This document shows, in pieces, positions 18,264 through 26,927 of a stretch of DNA of 32,760 nt (its first letter is position 1; every line of letters begins with the position of its first letter). Location: assembly GCF_001617365.1 (NCBI RefSeq), contig NZ_LVJR01000110.1, positions 1 to 32,760 on the forward strand, written 5' to 3'. The position numbers were made by a program, and so were the translations under genes. The notes under the pieces are model-generated. The model had not been told where the DNA came from. It saw only the letters and a list, made by a program, of their open reading frames with translations, and made no database searches. This DNA comes from Rhodanobacter sp. FW104-R8. GTDB taxonomy: Bacteria; Pseudomonadota; Gammaproteobacteria; Xanthomonadales; Rhodanobacteraceae.

Positions 18264-18305
18264 GCTCCCTCCCCTTCAAGGGAAGGGCTGGGGTGGGGAT
18301 GGTTG
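18264..18305 (+). repeat. REP-like CCCTCCCCTTCAAGGG element
   Basis: After the fadN stop comes a pyrimidine-rich then G-rich stretch with the core CCCTTCAAGGG, followed by a run of GGGG blocks. Translated in one frame it gives the NHPHPSPSLEGEG pattern that recurs in intergenic repeats of many proteobacteria. The core can form a small hairpin in the fadN-fadA messenger and could modulate the relative amounts of the two products. Confidence 0.55.
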
Positions 18306-18370
18306 TCCCCGCAAGCCACGACAAAACTTCGCCCGAATCCGCGCCACGCGCGAGGGCAACGGAGAACGAA

Positions 18371-19576
18371 ATGACCAAGCAAGTGCAAGACGCCTACATC
18401 GTCGCCGCCACCCGCACCCCGGTCGGCAAGGCGCCGCGCGGCGTGTTCCGCAACACCCGCCCGGACGACATGCTCGCCCACGTGATCCGCGCCGTGATGG
18501 CGCAGGCGCCCGGCATCGACCCACACCAGATCGGCGACGCCATCATCGGCTGCGCCATGCCCGAGGCCGAGCAGGGCATGAACGTGGCGCGCATCGGCGT
18601 ACTGCTGGCCGGCCTGCCCGATACCGTGCCCGGCGTCACCATCAACCGCTTCTGCTCGTCGGGCCTGCAATCGGTGGCGATGGCGGCCGACCGCATCCGC
18701 CTCGGCGAGGACGACCTGATGCTCGCCGGCGGTACCGAGAGCATGAGCATGGTGCCGATGATGGGCCACAAGGTGGCGATGAACCCGGGCATCTTCGACA
18801 ACGAGCACATCGGCATCGCCTACGGCATGGGCATCACCGCCGAGAACGTGGCCAAGCAGTGGAAAGTCAGCCGCGAGCAGCAGGACGCGTTCTCGGTGGA
18901 AAGCCACCGCCGCGCGCTCGCCGCCCAGGCCGCCGGCGAGTTCAAGGACGAGATCACCCCGTACCAGCTCGCCGACCACTATCCCGATCTCGCCACCCGC
19001 GGCATCGTCACCGACAGCCGCCTGATCGAGAACGACGAAGGCCCGCGCGCCGGCACCACCGCCGACGTGCTGGCCAAGCTCAAGACCGTGTTCCGCAACG
19101 GCCAGTTCGGCGGCACCGTCACCGCCGGCAATTCCAGCCAGATGTCCGACGGCGCCGGCGCCGTGCTGCTGGCCAGCGAAAAGGCGATCAAGCAGTACAA
19201 CTTGCAGCCGCTGGCCCGCTTCGTCGGCTTCTCCGTCGCCGGCGTGCGCCCGGAGATCATGGGCATCGGCCCCAAGGAAGCGATCCCGAAGGCGCTCAGG
19301 CAGACCGGCATCAGCCAGGATCAGCTCGACTGGATCGAACTCAATGAAGCCTTCGCCGCCCAGGCTCTTGCCGTCATCGGTGATCTCAAGCTCGACCCGG
19401 CCAAGGTCAATCCGCTCGGTGGCGCCATCGCGTTGGGCCACCCGCTCGGCGCCACCGGCGCGGTTCGCATCGCCACGCTGGTGCACGGCATGCGCCGGCG
19501 CAAGCAGAAGTACGGCATGGTGACCATGTGCATCGGCACCGGCATGGGCGCGGCGGGGATTTTCGAGGCGCTCTGA
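18371..19576 (+). CDS. fadA: Acetyl-CoA C-acyltransferase (3-ketoacyl-CoA thiolase)
   Basis: A 401-residue thiolase that splits 3-ketoacyl-CoA with CoA to release acetyl-CoA, the last step of the beta-oxidation cycle. Catalytic Cys95 is in NRFCSSGLQS. GGTESMS, NEAFAAQAL, the His of GHPLGATGA and the second Cys in CIGTGMGAAG complete the active site. Length fits FadA/FadI/AtoB-type thiolases (390-435). The ATG at 18371 is chosen because GGAG lies 6 bases before it and the protein then starts QDAYIVAATRTPVGK, the family start; the frame is open further upstream into fadN. The 116-bp gap to fadN carries a repeat but no clear terminator, so the genes are likely cotranscribed. Confidence 0.94.
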   Translation: MTKQVQDAYIVAATRTPVGKAPRGVFRNTRPDDMLAHVIRAVMAQAPGIDPHQIGDAIIGCAMPEAEQGMNVARIGVLLAGLPDTVPGVTINRFCSSGLQSVAMAADRIRLGEDDLMLAGGTESMSMVPMMGHKVAMNPGIFDNEHIGIAYGMGITAENVAKQWKVSREQQDAFSVESHRRALAAQAAGEFKDEITPYQLADHYPDLATRGIVTDSRLIENDEGPRAGTTADVLAKLKTVFRNGQFGGTVTAGNSSQMSDGAGAVLLASEKAIKQYNLQPLARFVGFSVAGVRPEIMGIGPKEAIPKALRQTGISQDQLDWIELNEAFAAQALAVIGDLKLDPAKVNPLGGAIALGHPLGATGAVRIATLVHGMRRRKQKYGMVTMCIGTGMGAAGIFEAL

Positions 19577-19628
19577 GTCCGTTCGCCGCGCCGGCATGCG
19601 CAGGCGCCGGGCGACTTCCGCTGAAACA

Positions 19629-19661
19629 GAAACGGCGTCGTGGCAACACGGGCGCCGTTTC
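19629..19661. terminator. Bidirectional terminator hairpin between fadA and the amidohydrolase
   Basis: GAAACGGCG (19629-19637) pairs exactly with CGCCGTTTC (19653-19661). Inside it, CGTG-GCAA-CACG forms a second stem capped by a GNRA-type tetraloop. The A and T bases at the stem edges can act as the U-tract for either strand, which suits a hairpin between two convergent genes. Confidence 0.6.
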
Positions 19662-19733
19662 CATTTGCATCGAAGCATGGATGCGCGGTCGCGGTGGCGA
19701 GGCAACCCTTGGCCAACCTGCCGATCCGATGCC

Positions 19734-21033
19734 CTATCGGCTCCCGCTCGCCGGCACGGTGCCCAGCCAGGCCATGGCCGCCACCACCATCGCCTCCACG
19801 CCGGTTTCCAGCGTGGGATGCAGCACGGGCAGGAAGCGCGGATTGTGGTTCGTGGGAAGTTCCTGGATCTTGCCGGCCTCCTTGGCCTTGGCATAGACCG
19901 CCGGGTCGGTGCCGCCCACGAACCAGAACACCGACGGCACGCCCCACTGCGTGCCGAACGAACCGAAGTCCTCGCTGGCCGGCGCCGGGCCGGTCTGGCG
20001 CACGCTTTCCGGCGGGAAGTGCTGGCGGAACGCCTCCACCACGTGCGCGCTGGCCGCCTGGTCGTTGGACACCAGGTCGTAGCGGTCCAGCGGCGTGATC
20101 TCCGGCGGCCGCGGCGCGCCCGAGGCCGCGGCCGCGGCGTTCACGATGCGCGTGATCGCGGCCAGCACGCGCTGGCGCACGCCTTCGTCGAAGGTGCGGA
20201 CGTTGAGCTTGATGATCGCTTCGTCCGGGATCACGTTCTCCTTGGTGCCCGCCTGCTTGGTGCCCGCCTGCAGCGCACCGACGGTGACCACTGCCGACTC
20301 CGCCGCGGCGATCTCGCGCAACACGATGGTCTGCAGCCGCAGCACCACGGACGCCGCCATCACCACCGGGTCGATGCTGGCCTGCGGCATCGAGCCGTGC
20401 GCGCCCCGCCCGAACAGGCGGATCTGGAAGCTGTCTGCCGCCGAGGTGATCACGCCGGTGCGCCCGGCGACGGCACCGGCCGGGCCGAACATCACGTGCT
20501 GGCCGAGCACCACGTCCGGTTTCGGGTAGCGCTTGAGCAAGCCGTCGTCGATCATTGCCTGCGCGCCCTGGGCGGTTTCCTCACCGGGCTGGAACACCGC
20601 CAGGATCGTGCCGTGCCAGGCCTCGCGCGCCTGCGCCAACAGCGTGGCCACACCGGCCAGCCAGGTCACGTGCATGTCGTGGCCGCAGGCGTGCATCACC
20701 GGCACCGTGCGGCCCTCGGGATCGGTGGCGGTCACTTTGCTGGCATACGGCACGCCGGTGACTTCCGCGACGGGCAGCGCATCCATGTCGGCGCGCAGCA
20801 TCACGACCGGCCCTTCGCCATGGCGAAGCACGCCGACCACGCCCGTCTTGCCGATGCCCGTGCTCACCTCGTAGCCCGCCCTTGCGCAGCCACTCGGCCG
20901 CCAGCCCCGCAGTGCGAACCTCCTGCATCGACAGTTCGGGATGCGCATGCACGTCGGTATACAGCCCCTCCAGCTCCGGCAGCAGCCGCCGAAGATTGGC
21001 CAGCACGGCATTGGATGGCCCCGTCGTGTTCAT
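19734..21033 (-). pseudogene. M20/M40-family amidohydrolase, frameshifted
   Basis: The full protein would have about 433 residues (N-acyl-amino acid amidohydrolase/carboxypeptidase type). It starts at ATG 21033 with a good GAGGAAACC site and reads MNTTGPSNAVLANLRR...HPELSMQE...LAAEWLRKG. The frame then shifts by one extra base in the CCC run at 20879-20881. The rest continues in the neighbouring frame from GYEVSTGIGKTGVVG to the stop at 19734. Family motifs are intact: LRADMDALPV, HACGHDMH (metal site), PGEETAQGA, GQHVMFGPAG, the dimer-domain FGRGAHGSMPQ and SEDFGSF. Removing one base restores RKAGYEV. Either the gene is recently inactivated, or this is a sequencing error in a short homopolymer; I cannot tell which. 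The hydrolysed amide is unknown. Confidence 0.85.
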
Positions 21034-21147
21034 GGTTTCCTCGCTTTTCGCGTCGTCAGGCCCGCCGGTTCGTGAGGCAACCCACTACGGCCAGGATGCG
21101 CGGCGCAGCACAAACGCGCTGCGGGTTAAGTCCGGATGAATGCGCCA

Positions 21148-21280
21148 GCAGGGGGTGCCCCTGCAGCAACGATGCGGCGCTGCTGCCGCAAGCGGGCTTT
21201 GGCCTGGTTCGGCCTGAGCGGTTCTGGCCTGGTGGATGCGGGCGCACGGTTCAATGGCGGAGATGCGGCCACGCATCCGC
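21148..21280. other. Hairpins in the 294-bp gap 21034-21327
   Basis: This gap between the unknown 378-residue gene and the amidohydrolase has no gene that I can support. It contains GCAGGGG-GTG-CCCCTGC (21148-21164), and a longer bulged stem that pairs GGCGG with CCGCC around GCCA (21255-21280). No T-run follows either on the minus strand, so they are poor terminators. They may be RNA structure or chance in GC-rich DNA. Confidence 0.3.
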
Positions 21281-21327
21281 CCGTTGCATCGGCAACCGGA
21301 TGGATCAGCGATGGATCGGCTGGCGGC

Positions 21328-22464
21328 TCAGCCGAACGTGGCGTAGGTCGGCACGGCCGGCGCCATGAGGGCGCCTGGGCGTCGGCCGCCCACGAATGTG
21401 TGCAGGCGGCCGCCGACCATGGCGACGACCGGACGCTCCGACAGGCGCATCGTGGTGGCTGCCATCGGCGACTTGGCCAGGCCGAGCTGATGTTCGGCGC
21501 GCATCCGCGCCGATTTGGCGGCGAACCAGGCCTTGGGCCCGGCCAGCAGGACGCACGAGGCGGATTCGGCCTGCCGCGAGTTCTCGATGGTCCGGCGCAG
21601 GTGCGCCAGGTGGTACTCGTTGAAGGTTTCGGCCAACGCGGCAGACTGGAACGGCGAGGCGACGTACTCGTCCAGCAGGTTGCCCAGCACGGCGACCGCG
21701 CGCAGCGCGATACGGCGGTTCACGCGATCCATGTGCGAGTTGCCGCCCGAGACGTCCCAGATGACATCCAGGGCGCGCACCAGCATCCGGAACTCCGTCT
21801 GGTTGAGCGGGCGCCGCTCCAGCGGCGTATGGCGGCGATCGACCAGCCATGCCTGGTCGGCTGCCGGCAGCGCATGCGAGCGCTGTGCGACGCGGGCCCG
21901 CGCCTCCTTCATCGGCAGTTCGTCGGTAGCCGCTAGCCGCAGCGCGAGCGCTTCGCGGGTCAGCGGCTGGGTGCGTGCACTGCCGTCCGTGCGGTACCAG
22001 CGGCGGTATTCCAGCGTGGCCGGATGGAACATGCTGCGCGGCGGCCGCACCGTGGCGCGCGCCTCGGCGGCGTAGTCGAGCGTGGGAGCCATCGGCCGCA
22101 GGCCGGCGGCACGGGCAGCCAGCACGCGGTCCAGCAGGACTTCGGCAAGGGTCAGGTGCGGGTGGGAGAGCGCCCGGCAATCATCCCCGTCGACCGACGG
22201 AAAGTAGACGAAACGGATGCGCGCCGCCGCGTGCAGGCCGCGGCCCGTTTTCGTGCCGTGGCAGCCCTGCCCAGCCACGCGGTGGCCGATCGGCAAGGCA
22301 CGGTGCGCCGTGGGCAAGTCGCCCAGCAAGGCATCAACGGTGGGAGGGAACACAGCGACAGACCGGGCCGTGGCGGCCTCTTGTACATGCGCACTTGCTG
22401 CTGTCGACACGCGGAAGCCTTCATCGCTGTGGGCGGCCATCGCGCTCGATCCTGCCAGCGCCAT
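21328..22464 (-). CDS. Protein of unknown function (378 aa)
   Basis: I do not recognise this protein. It reads as a real gene: the sampled stretch near 21660-21780 ends almost every codon in G or C, and the frame runs unbroken for 378 codons. A purine-rich GGGTGGAGT sits directly before the ATG at 22464. The first 70 or so residues are Ala/Ser-rich and look disordered. The middle and C-terminal parts are helical, strongly Arg-rich and Lys-poor, with blocks such as NQTEFRMLVRALDVIWDVSG and FNEYHLAHLRRTIENSRQ. There is no signal peptide, membrane helix or obvious catalytic motif. It is divergent from the SDR gene and upstream of the amidohydrolase. An accessory origin is possible. Confidence 0.6.
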   Translation of the reverse strand: MALAGSSAMAAHSDEGFRVSTAASAHVQEAATARSVAVFPPTVDALLGDLPTAHRALPIGHRVAGQGCHGTKTGRGLHAAARIRFVYFPSVDGDDCRALSHPHLTLAEVLLDRVLAARAAGLRPMAPTLDYAAEARATVRPPRSMFHPATLEYRRWYRTDGSARTQPLTREALALRLAATDELPMKEARARVAQRSHALPAADQAWLVDRRHTPLERRPLNQTEFRMLVRALDVIWDVSGGNSHMDRVNRRIALRAVAVLGNLLDEYVASPFQSAALAETFNEYHLAHLRRTIENSRQAESASCVLLAGPKAWFAAKSARMRAEHQLGLAKSPMAATTMRLSERPVVAMVGGRLHTFVGGRRPGALMAPAVPTYATFG

Positions 22465-22502
22465 ACTCCACCCGGGTACTGCTACGCCGCCCGGCCTGGG
22501 CG

Positions 22503-22515
22503 GTTACGGCGTAAC
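22503..22515. promoter_or_regulatory. Possible operator palindrome in the divergent gap
   Basis: GTTACG-G-CGTAAC is a perfect 6-1-6 inverted repeat in the 226-bp region between the unknown minus-strand gene (start 22464) and the SDR gene (start 22691). Its place suggests a regulator binding site, but no regulator gene is adjacent. Confidence 0.3.
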
Positions 22516-22690
22516 TTCAGCATTAGTCATGCCATCGAACTGTGCGCAATATCCCAATTTCAAAAATCCGATTCTGCTTGGTGGCCGGCGACGCCGGGCG
22601 CTGCCTGTCACAGCGATTCCCGAAAACCCGCCCGAAGCAGGCAAAATAGGCGGTTGGCGACGCTTCGCCCCATCACGACGGAAGACCTCC

Positions 22691-24259
22691 TTGACCATCA
22701 AGCCCGGCCCCCTGCCCTTGCCCGACGACGCGGACGCCAACCTGCTGGAGCGCCTGCGCGCCGCGGCGACACTGCTGGAATCGGTGGCGGCCGACCGACA
22801 ACTGCTGGACCGGCTCCCGGCCGAGGACCGCCAGCGGCTGCACCAGGCGGTGGCGCAGGTCTACCACCCCGACCCGGCGGTGCGCCGGATCAAGCTGAAG
22901 GCGGCCGAGAAGGCACGCCACGCCTCGAAGGTACAGGCCGAGGAAATCGTGCTGGAGCGGACCGGCATCCGCACGCTGCGCCGCAAGCCGGTGTTCACCA
23001 CGCCCAACGTGTTCGCGCCGGAAGGCTTCCTGCCGCACGACGTCCCGCCCGAGGCCGATGCTGTGCAACCGCGCGAGTCGGTCGAGCCGAAGCACTGCTA
23101 CGTGTGCAAGCGCAAGTACACGTCCATCCATTTCTTCTACGACCAGTTGTGCCCCGAGTGTGCCGCGTTCAACTACGCCAAGCGCGGCGAACTGGCCGAC
23201 CTGCGCGGGCGCGTGGCCCTGCTCACCGGCGGCCGCGTGAAGATCGGCTACCAGGCCGGCCTGAAGCTGCTGCGCGCGGGCGCCGAGCTGATCGTCACCA
23301 CGCGCTTCCCGCGCGACTCGGCGGCGCGCTACGCGGCCGAGCCGGACTTCGCCGCATGGGGCCACCGCCTGCAGGTCTACGGCCTGGACCTGCGCCACAC
23401 GCCCAGCGTCGAGGCGTTCTGCCAGGAACTGGTGGCGACGCGGCCGCGGCTGGACTTCATCATCAACAACGCCTGCCAGACCGTGCGCCGGCCGCCGGAT
23501 TTCTACGCGCACATGATGGAAGGCGAGACCGCCGCGCTGCACGAGCTGCCCGGGCACGTGCGCGGGCTGGTCGGCCATTACGAGGGCCTGCGCGGCGCGG
23601 AGATCCTGCCCGGCGGCACCGCGCTGGCCGGGCGCGGGCCGGAACTGGCCGGACTGACCCGCGCCGCCGAGTTGTCGCAGCTGCCGCTGCTGCCGGAGGA
23701 ACTGCTGGCGCAGAGCCACCTGTTCCCCGAAGGCCGGCTGGACCAGGACCTGCAGCAGGTCGACCTGCGCCAGCGCAACTCGTGGCGGCTGCTGATGGCC
23801 GAGGTGCCGTCGGTGGAGTTGCTGGAGGTGCAGCTGGTCAACGCGATCGCGCCGTTCATCATCAACGCGCGGCTGAAGCCGCTGATGCTGCGCACGGGCG
23901 AACGCGACAAGCACATCGTCAACGTGTCGGCGATGGAGGGCCAGTTCTACCGCAGCTTCAAGACCACCCGCCACCCGCACACCAACATGGCCAAGGCCGC
24001 GCTGAACATGATGACGCGCACCGCGGCCACCGACTACCACAACGACGGCATCCACATGAACAGCGTCGACACCGGCTGGGTGACCGACGAGGACCCCGCC
24101 GAGCTGGCCGCAAAGAAGGTGCGCGAGGAACGCTTCCACCCGCCGCTGGACATCGTCGACGGTGCCGCCCGCATCGTCGACCCGATCATCCACGGCATCA
24201 ACACCGGCGAGCACGTGTGGGGCCAATTCCTGAAGGATTACCGGCCCACCGACTGGTAA
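22691..24259 (+). CDS. Short-chain dehydrogenase-like protein with N-terminal zinc finger
   Basis: A 522-residue protein, about twice the size of a classical SDR. It starts at TTG 22691, with GGAAG 6 bases before it; no better start exists near the domain. Residues 1-130 are helical and charged. A four-cysteine zinc finger follows (HCYVCKRK...LCPEC: Cys136, Cys139, Cys154, Cys157). An SDR Rossmann fold begins at about 172 with LLTGGRVKIGYQ, and the NNAC at the end of a strand (DFIINNACQT) corresponds to the SDR NNAG. The catalytic YxxxK is replaced by TNMAK (Thr431, Lys435), although a Ser (NVSAMEG) is kept. Similar zinc-finger SDRs are annotated only generically. The reaction is unknown and may not be a redox step. 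Confidence 0.82.
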   Translation: MTIKPGPLPLPDDADANLLERLRAAATLLESVAADRQLLDRLPAEDRQRLHQAVAQVYHPDPAVRRIKLKAAEKARHASKVQAEEIVLERTGIRTLRRKPVFTTPNVFAPEGFLPHDVPPEADAVQPRESVEPKHCYVCKRKYTSIHFFYDQLCPECAAFNYAKRGELADLRGRVALLTGGRVKIGYQAGLKLLRAGAELIVTTRFPRDSAARYAAEPDFAAWGHRLQVYGLDLRHTPSVEAFCQELVATRPRLDFIINNACQTVRRPPDFYAHMMEGETAALHELPGHVRGLVGHYEGLRGAEILPGGTALAGRGPELAGLTRAAELSQLPLLPEELLAQSHLFPEGRLDQDLQQVDLRQRNSWRLLMAEVPSVELLEVQLVNAIAPFIINARLKPLMLRTGERDKHIVNVSAMEGQFYRSFKTTRHPHTNMAKAALNMMTRTAATDYHNDGIHMNSVDTGWVTDEDPAELAAKKVREERFHPPLDIVDGAARIVDPIIHGINTGEHVWGQFLKDYRPTDW

Positions 24260-24380
24260 GCCGGCACTGGCGCCGGAACGGCGACAATCCGTTTCCTTCG
24301 CGCCCGTTTCAGGCGGCGCTGCGTAGCCTTATGTTGCACCCGGGCGCCATCCTGGCGCGATGAACATGAGGAGCATCGCC

Positions 24381-25082
24381 GTGATTGAACGCAGACCCTT
24401 CGACAGCCTGGGCGGAGCCGACCACGGCTGGCTCAAGGCCAAGCATCATTTCTCCTTCGCCGGCTACCACGACGCGAAGCGCATGGGCTGGGGCGCGCTG
24501 CGCGTGTGGAACGACGACACCATCGCGCCGCAGACCGGCTTCCCGCCGCATCCCCACGCGGACATGGAGATCATCACCTACGTGCGCGAAGGCGCGATCA
24601 GCCACAAGGACAGCCTGGGCAACGCGGGCCGCACCGAGGCCGGCGACGTGCAGGTGATGAGCGCGGGCAGCGGCATCACCCACGCCGAGTACAACCTGGA
24701 GAACGTGACCACGCGCATCTTCCAGATCTGGATCATCCCCGACCGGAACGGCGGGGCGCCGTCGTGGGGCGCGCGGCCGTTTCCCAAGGGGGATCGTTCG
24801 GGCCGCTTCGTGGCGCTGGCCAGCGGCTTCAAGGACGATACCGAGGCGCTGCCGCTGCGCACCGACGCGCGCGTGCTGGGCGCCACGCTCAAGGCCGGCG
24901 AAAGCACCGAGTACGCGCTGGCCCCCGGCCGTTACGCCTATCTGGTGCCGGCCACCGGCAAGGTGGAACTCAACGGCGTGAAGCTGCACGCCCGCGACGG
25001 CGCCGCGATCCGCGACGAGTCGGTGTTGAAAGTGACCGCGCTGGAAGACGCCGAACTGGTGCTGGTGGACGCGGCAGCGTGA
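24381..25082 (+). CDS. Pirin-family protein (YhhW-like, possible quercetinase)
   Basis: A 233-residue bicupin. The metal site is complete in the N-terminal cupin: His57 and His59 (PPHPHADME) and His101 and Glu103 (GITHAEYN). The N-terminus IERRPFDSLGGADHGWLKAKHHFSF is the family start. I chose GTG 24381 because GAGGAG (24368-24373) lies 7 bases before it; an ATG at 24360 would add seven unrelated residues and place that site inside the gene. Bacterial pirins bind Fe or other divalent metals; some have quercetin 2,3-dioxygenase activity and others are redox sensors. Which applies here cannot be told. It stands 121 bp after the SDR gene and 60 bp before the hydrolase gene. Confidence 0.9.
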   Translation: MIERRPFDSLGGADHGWLKAKHHFSFAGYHDAKRMGWGALRVWNDDTIAPQTGFPPHPHADMEIITYVREGAISHKDSLGNAGRTEAGDVQVMSAGSGITHAEYNLENVTTRIFQIWIIPDRNGGAPSWGARPFPKGDRSGRFVALASGFKDDTEALPLRTDARVLGATLKAGESTEYALAPGRYAYLVPATGKVELNGVKLHARDGAAIRDESVLKVTALEDAELVLVDAAA

Positions 25083-25142
25083 TCCGGCCGGCGGCGATCG
25101 GTCGGCCGCCGCTTCCATCGAGCCACGCCACGAGAGTTCGCC

Positions 25143-25835
25143 ATGTCCATTCCGTCACCCTCCCCGCTCGGCCCGCTGCAGGACGATCCTGCCTCGGGCC
25201 TCTCCTTCCGCCTGCGCGAACCGCGGCCGGCCGCCCCGAAGGCGTTGTTGCTGCTGTTGCACGGGGTCGGCGGCAACGAGGGCAACCTCGCCCCGCTGGC
25301 CGACGCGGCCGATCCCGATATGCTGGTGGTGCTGCCCCGCGGCCCGCTGGCTTTCGCGCCGGGACAGTACGGCTGGTTCCGCGTGGCGTTCACCGCCGAC
25401 GGCCCCAGCATCGATGCCGCCGAAGCGGAGCAGAGCCGGCTCGCGCTGATCCGCCTGATCGGGCAACTGCAGGCAGCCTGGCGCATCGAACCGCGCCATA
25501 CGGTGATCGCCGGATTCAGCCAGGGCGGCATCCTCAGCGCCAGCGTGGGGCTGACCGCACCGCACAGCGTGGCCGGGTTCGCCGTGCTGTCCGGCCGCAT
25601 CCTGCCCGAGCTGGAACCGCAGCTGGCCGACCGGACGCAACTGGCCGGCCTGCGCGCCTTCATCGCCCATGGCGCCCACGACAGCAAGCTGCCGGTGAGC
25701 TGGGCACAGCGCGCCGATCAATGGCTGGATGCGCTGCAGGTGCCGCACGAGACCCGGATCTACCCGATCGACCACGGCCTGAGCGCCGAGATGCAGGCCG
25801 ACTTCCTCGCCTGGCTGAAGGCCGGCGACAGCTGA
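25143..25835 (+). CDS. Alpha/beta-hydrolase, phospholipase/carboxylesterase (YpfH-like)
   Basis: A 230-residue cytoplasmic serine hydrolase. The catalytic triad is visible: Ser126 in GFSQGG, Asp180 in HGAHDSKLP and His211 in YPIDHGLS. The oxyanion-side LLLLHGVGGNEGN is also conserved. This is the short acyl-protein thioesterase/carboxylesterase family that includes E. coli YpfH. It acts on short acyl esters, and the natural substrate is not known. No signal peptide is present. ACGAGAG lies upstream of the ATG. It is likely to be cotranscribed with the pirin gene, 60 bp upstream. Confidence 0.88.
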   Translation: MSIPSPSPLGPLQDDPASGLSFRLREPRPAAPKALLLLLHGVGGNEGNLAPLADAADPDMLVVLPRGPLAFAPGQYGWFRVAFTADGPSIDAAEAEQSRLALIRLIGQLQAAWRIEPRHTVIAGFSQGGILSASVGLTAPHSVAGFAVLSGRILPELEPQLADRTQLAGLRAFIAHGAHDSKLPVSWAQRADQWLDALQVPHETRIYPIDHGLSAEMQADFLAWLKAGDS

Positions 25836-25907
25836 GCCGATACGCTTGATTTCGCGCGTGTCGCCGCTAGTGTTGACGGCATCGACACGCCGCCGCGGAG
25901 CACGCCC

Positions 25908-26918
25908 ATGCCCACCATGCAAGCCGTCGAGATCGTCCGGCCGGGCGGCCCGCGGGTGTTGCGGCTGACCGAACGGCCGATCCCGCAGCCGGGCCCGGGC
26001 GAGGTGCTGATCAAGGTAGCCGCGGCCGGGGTCAACCGGCCGGACGTATTCCAGCGCCAGGGCAACTACGCGCCACCGCCGGGCGCCTCCGACCTGCCCG
26101 GGCTGGAGGTGGCCGGCATCCTGGTGGAAGGCGACTTCACCGGCGGCAACCCGTTCGGCTTCGAGCCGGGCGATGCGGTGTGCGCCCTGCTCGCCGGCGG
26201 CGGCTATGCCGAATACGCGGTGGCGCCGCTGCCGCAGTGCCTGCCGGTGCCGGCGGGATTCTCGATGGTCGAGGCGGCGGCACTCCCGGAGAACCATTTC
26301 ACTGTATGGAACAACGTGTTCGAGCGCGGCCAGCTTGGCCGCGGCGAAGGCGGCGCCTGGGAAACCTTGCTGGTACAGGGCGGTTCCAGCGGCATCGGGG
26401 TCACCGCGATCCAGCTCGCCCACGCGTTCGGCCATCGCGTGTTCGCCACCGCCGGCAATGCGGAGAAATGCGCCGCGTGTGAGCGGCTGGGCGCAGAGCG
26501 CGCGATCGACTACCACAGAGAGGATTTCGTCGCCGTGGTGAAACAGGCGACGGGGGGCCGCGGTGTGGACGTGATCCTGGACATGGTCGCAGGCGACTAC
26601 ATCCCGCGCGAGATCGAAGCGCTGGCCGAAGGCGGCCGGCTGGTCTTCATCGCCACGCTGGGCGGCAGCAAGGCGGCCATCGACGCCGGCACGATCATGC
26701 GTCGCCGGCTCACCCTCACCGGTTCCACCTTGCGTGCGCGCGACGTGGCGTTCAAGGGGGCGCTGGCCCGCCAGCTGCATGAAAAGGTCTGGCCACTGCT
26801 CGAAGCAGGCACGGTGCGGCCGGTGATCCATCAGGTCTTTCCCGCGGCCGAAGCGGCCCGGGCGCACGCGCTGATGGAGGGCAGTGCGCATATCGGCAAG
26901 CTCGTGCTGGCGTGGTGA
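25908..26918 (+). CDS. NAD(P)H-quinone oxidoreductase (zinc-free MDR, PIG3-like)
   Basis: A 336-residue medium-chain dehydrogenase/reductase that lacks the zinc-ligand Cys residues of alcohol dehydrogenases. The N-terminal GroES-like part shows AAAGVNRPDVFQRQGNY and LPGLEVAG. The cofactor domain carries LLVQGGSSGIGVTAIQLA, a nucleotide loop of the quinone oxidoreductase (QOR) type. The C-terminus (HQVFPAAEAARAHALMEGSAHIGKLVL) is the usual family ending and resembles human TP53I3 and bacterial Qor proteins. It would reduce quinones with NADPH. GGAG lies 7-8 bases before ATG 25908; an ATG three codons later is possible. The Ada-box-like site of the next operon begins only 10 bp after its stop. 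Confidence 0.9.
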   Translation: MPTMQAVEIVRPGGPRVLRLTERPIPQPGPGEVLIKVAAAGVNRPDVFQRQGNYAPPPGASDLPGLEVAGILVEGDFTGGNPFGFEPGDAVCALLAGGGYAEYAVAPLPQCLPVPAGFSMVEAAALPENHFTVWNNVFERGQLGRGEGGAWETLLVQGGSSGIGVTAIQLAHAFGHRVFATAGNAEKCAACERLGAERAIDYHREDFVAVVKQATGGRGVDVILDMVAGDYIPREIEALAEGGRLVFIATLGGSKAAIDAGTIMRRRLTLTGSTLRARDVAFKGALARQLHEKVWPLLEAGTVRPVIHQVFPAAEAARAHALMEGSAHIGKLVLAW

Positions 26919-26927
26919 GCCGGCTCG

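Noticed and set aside
19596..21368. 590-codon plus-strand frame across the amidohydrolase
   Set aside because: Antisense shadow of a conserved, though frameshifted, M20 gene; no recognisable domain.
21136..21936. Plus-strand 266-codon frame opposite the unknown 378-residue gene
   Set aside because: The minus-strand frame is longer, has a better start site and stronger G/C third positions in the sampled segment.
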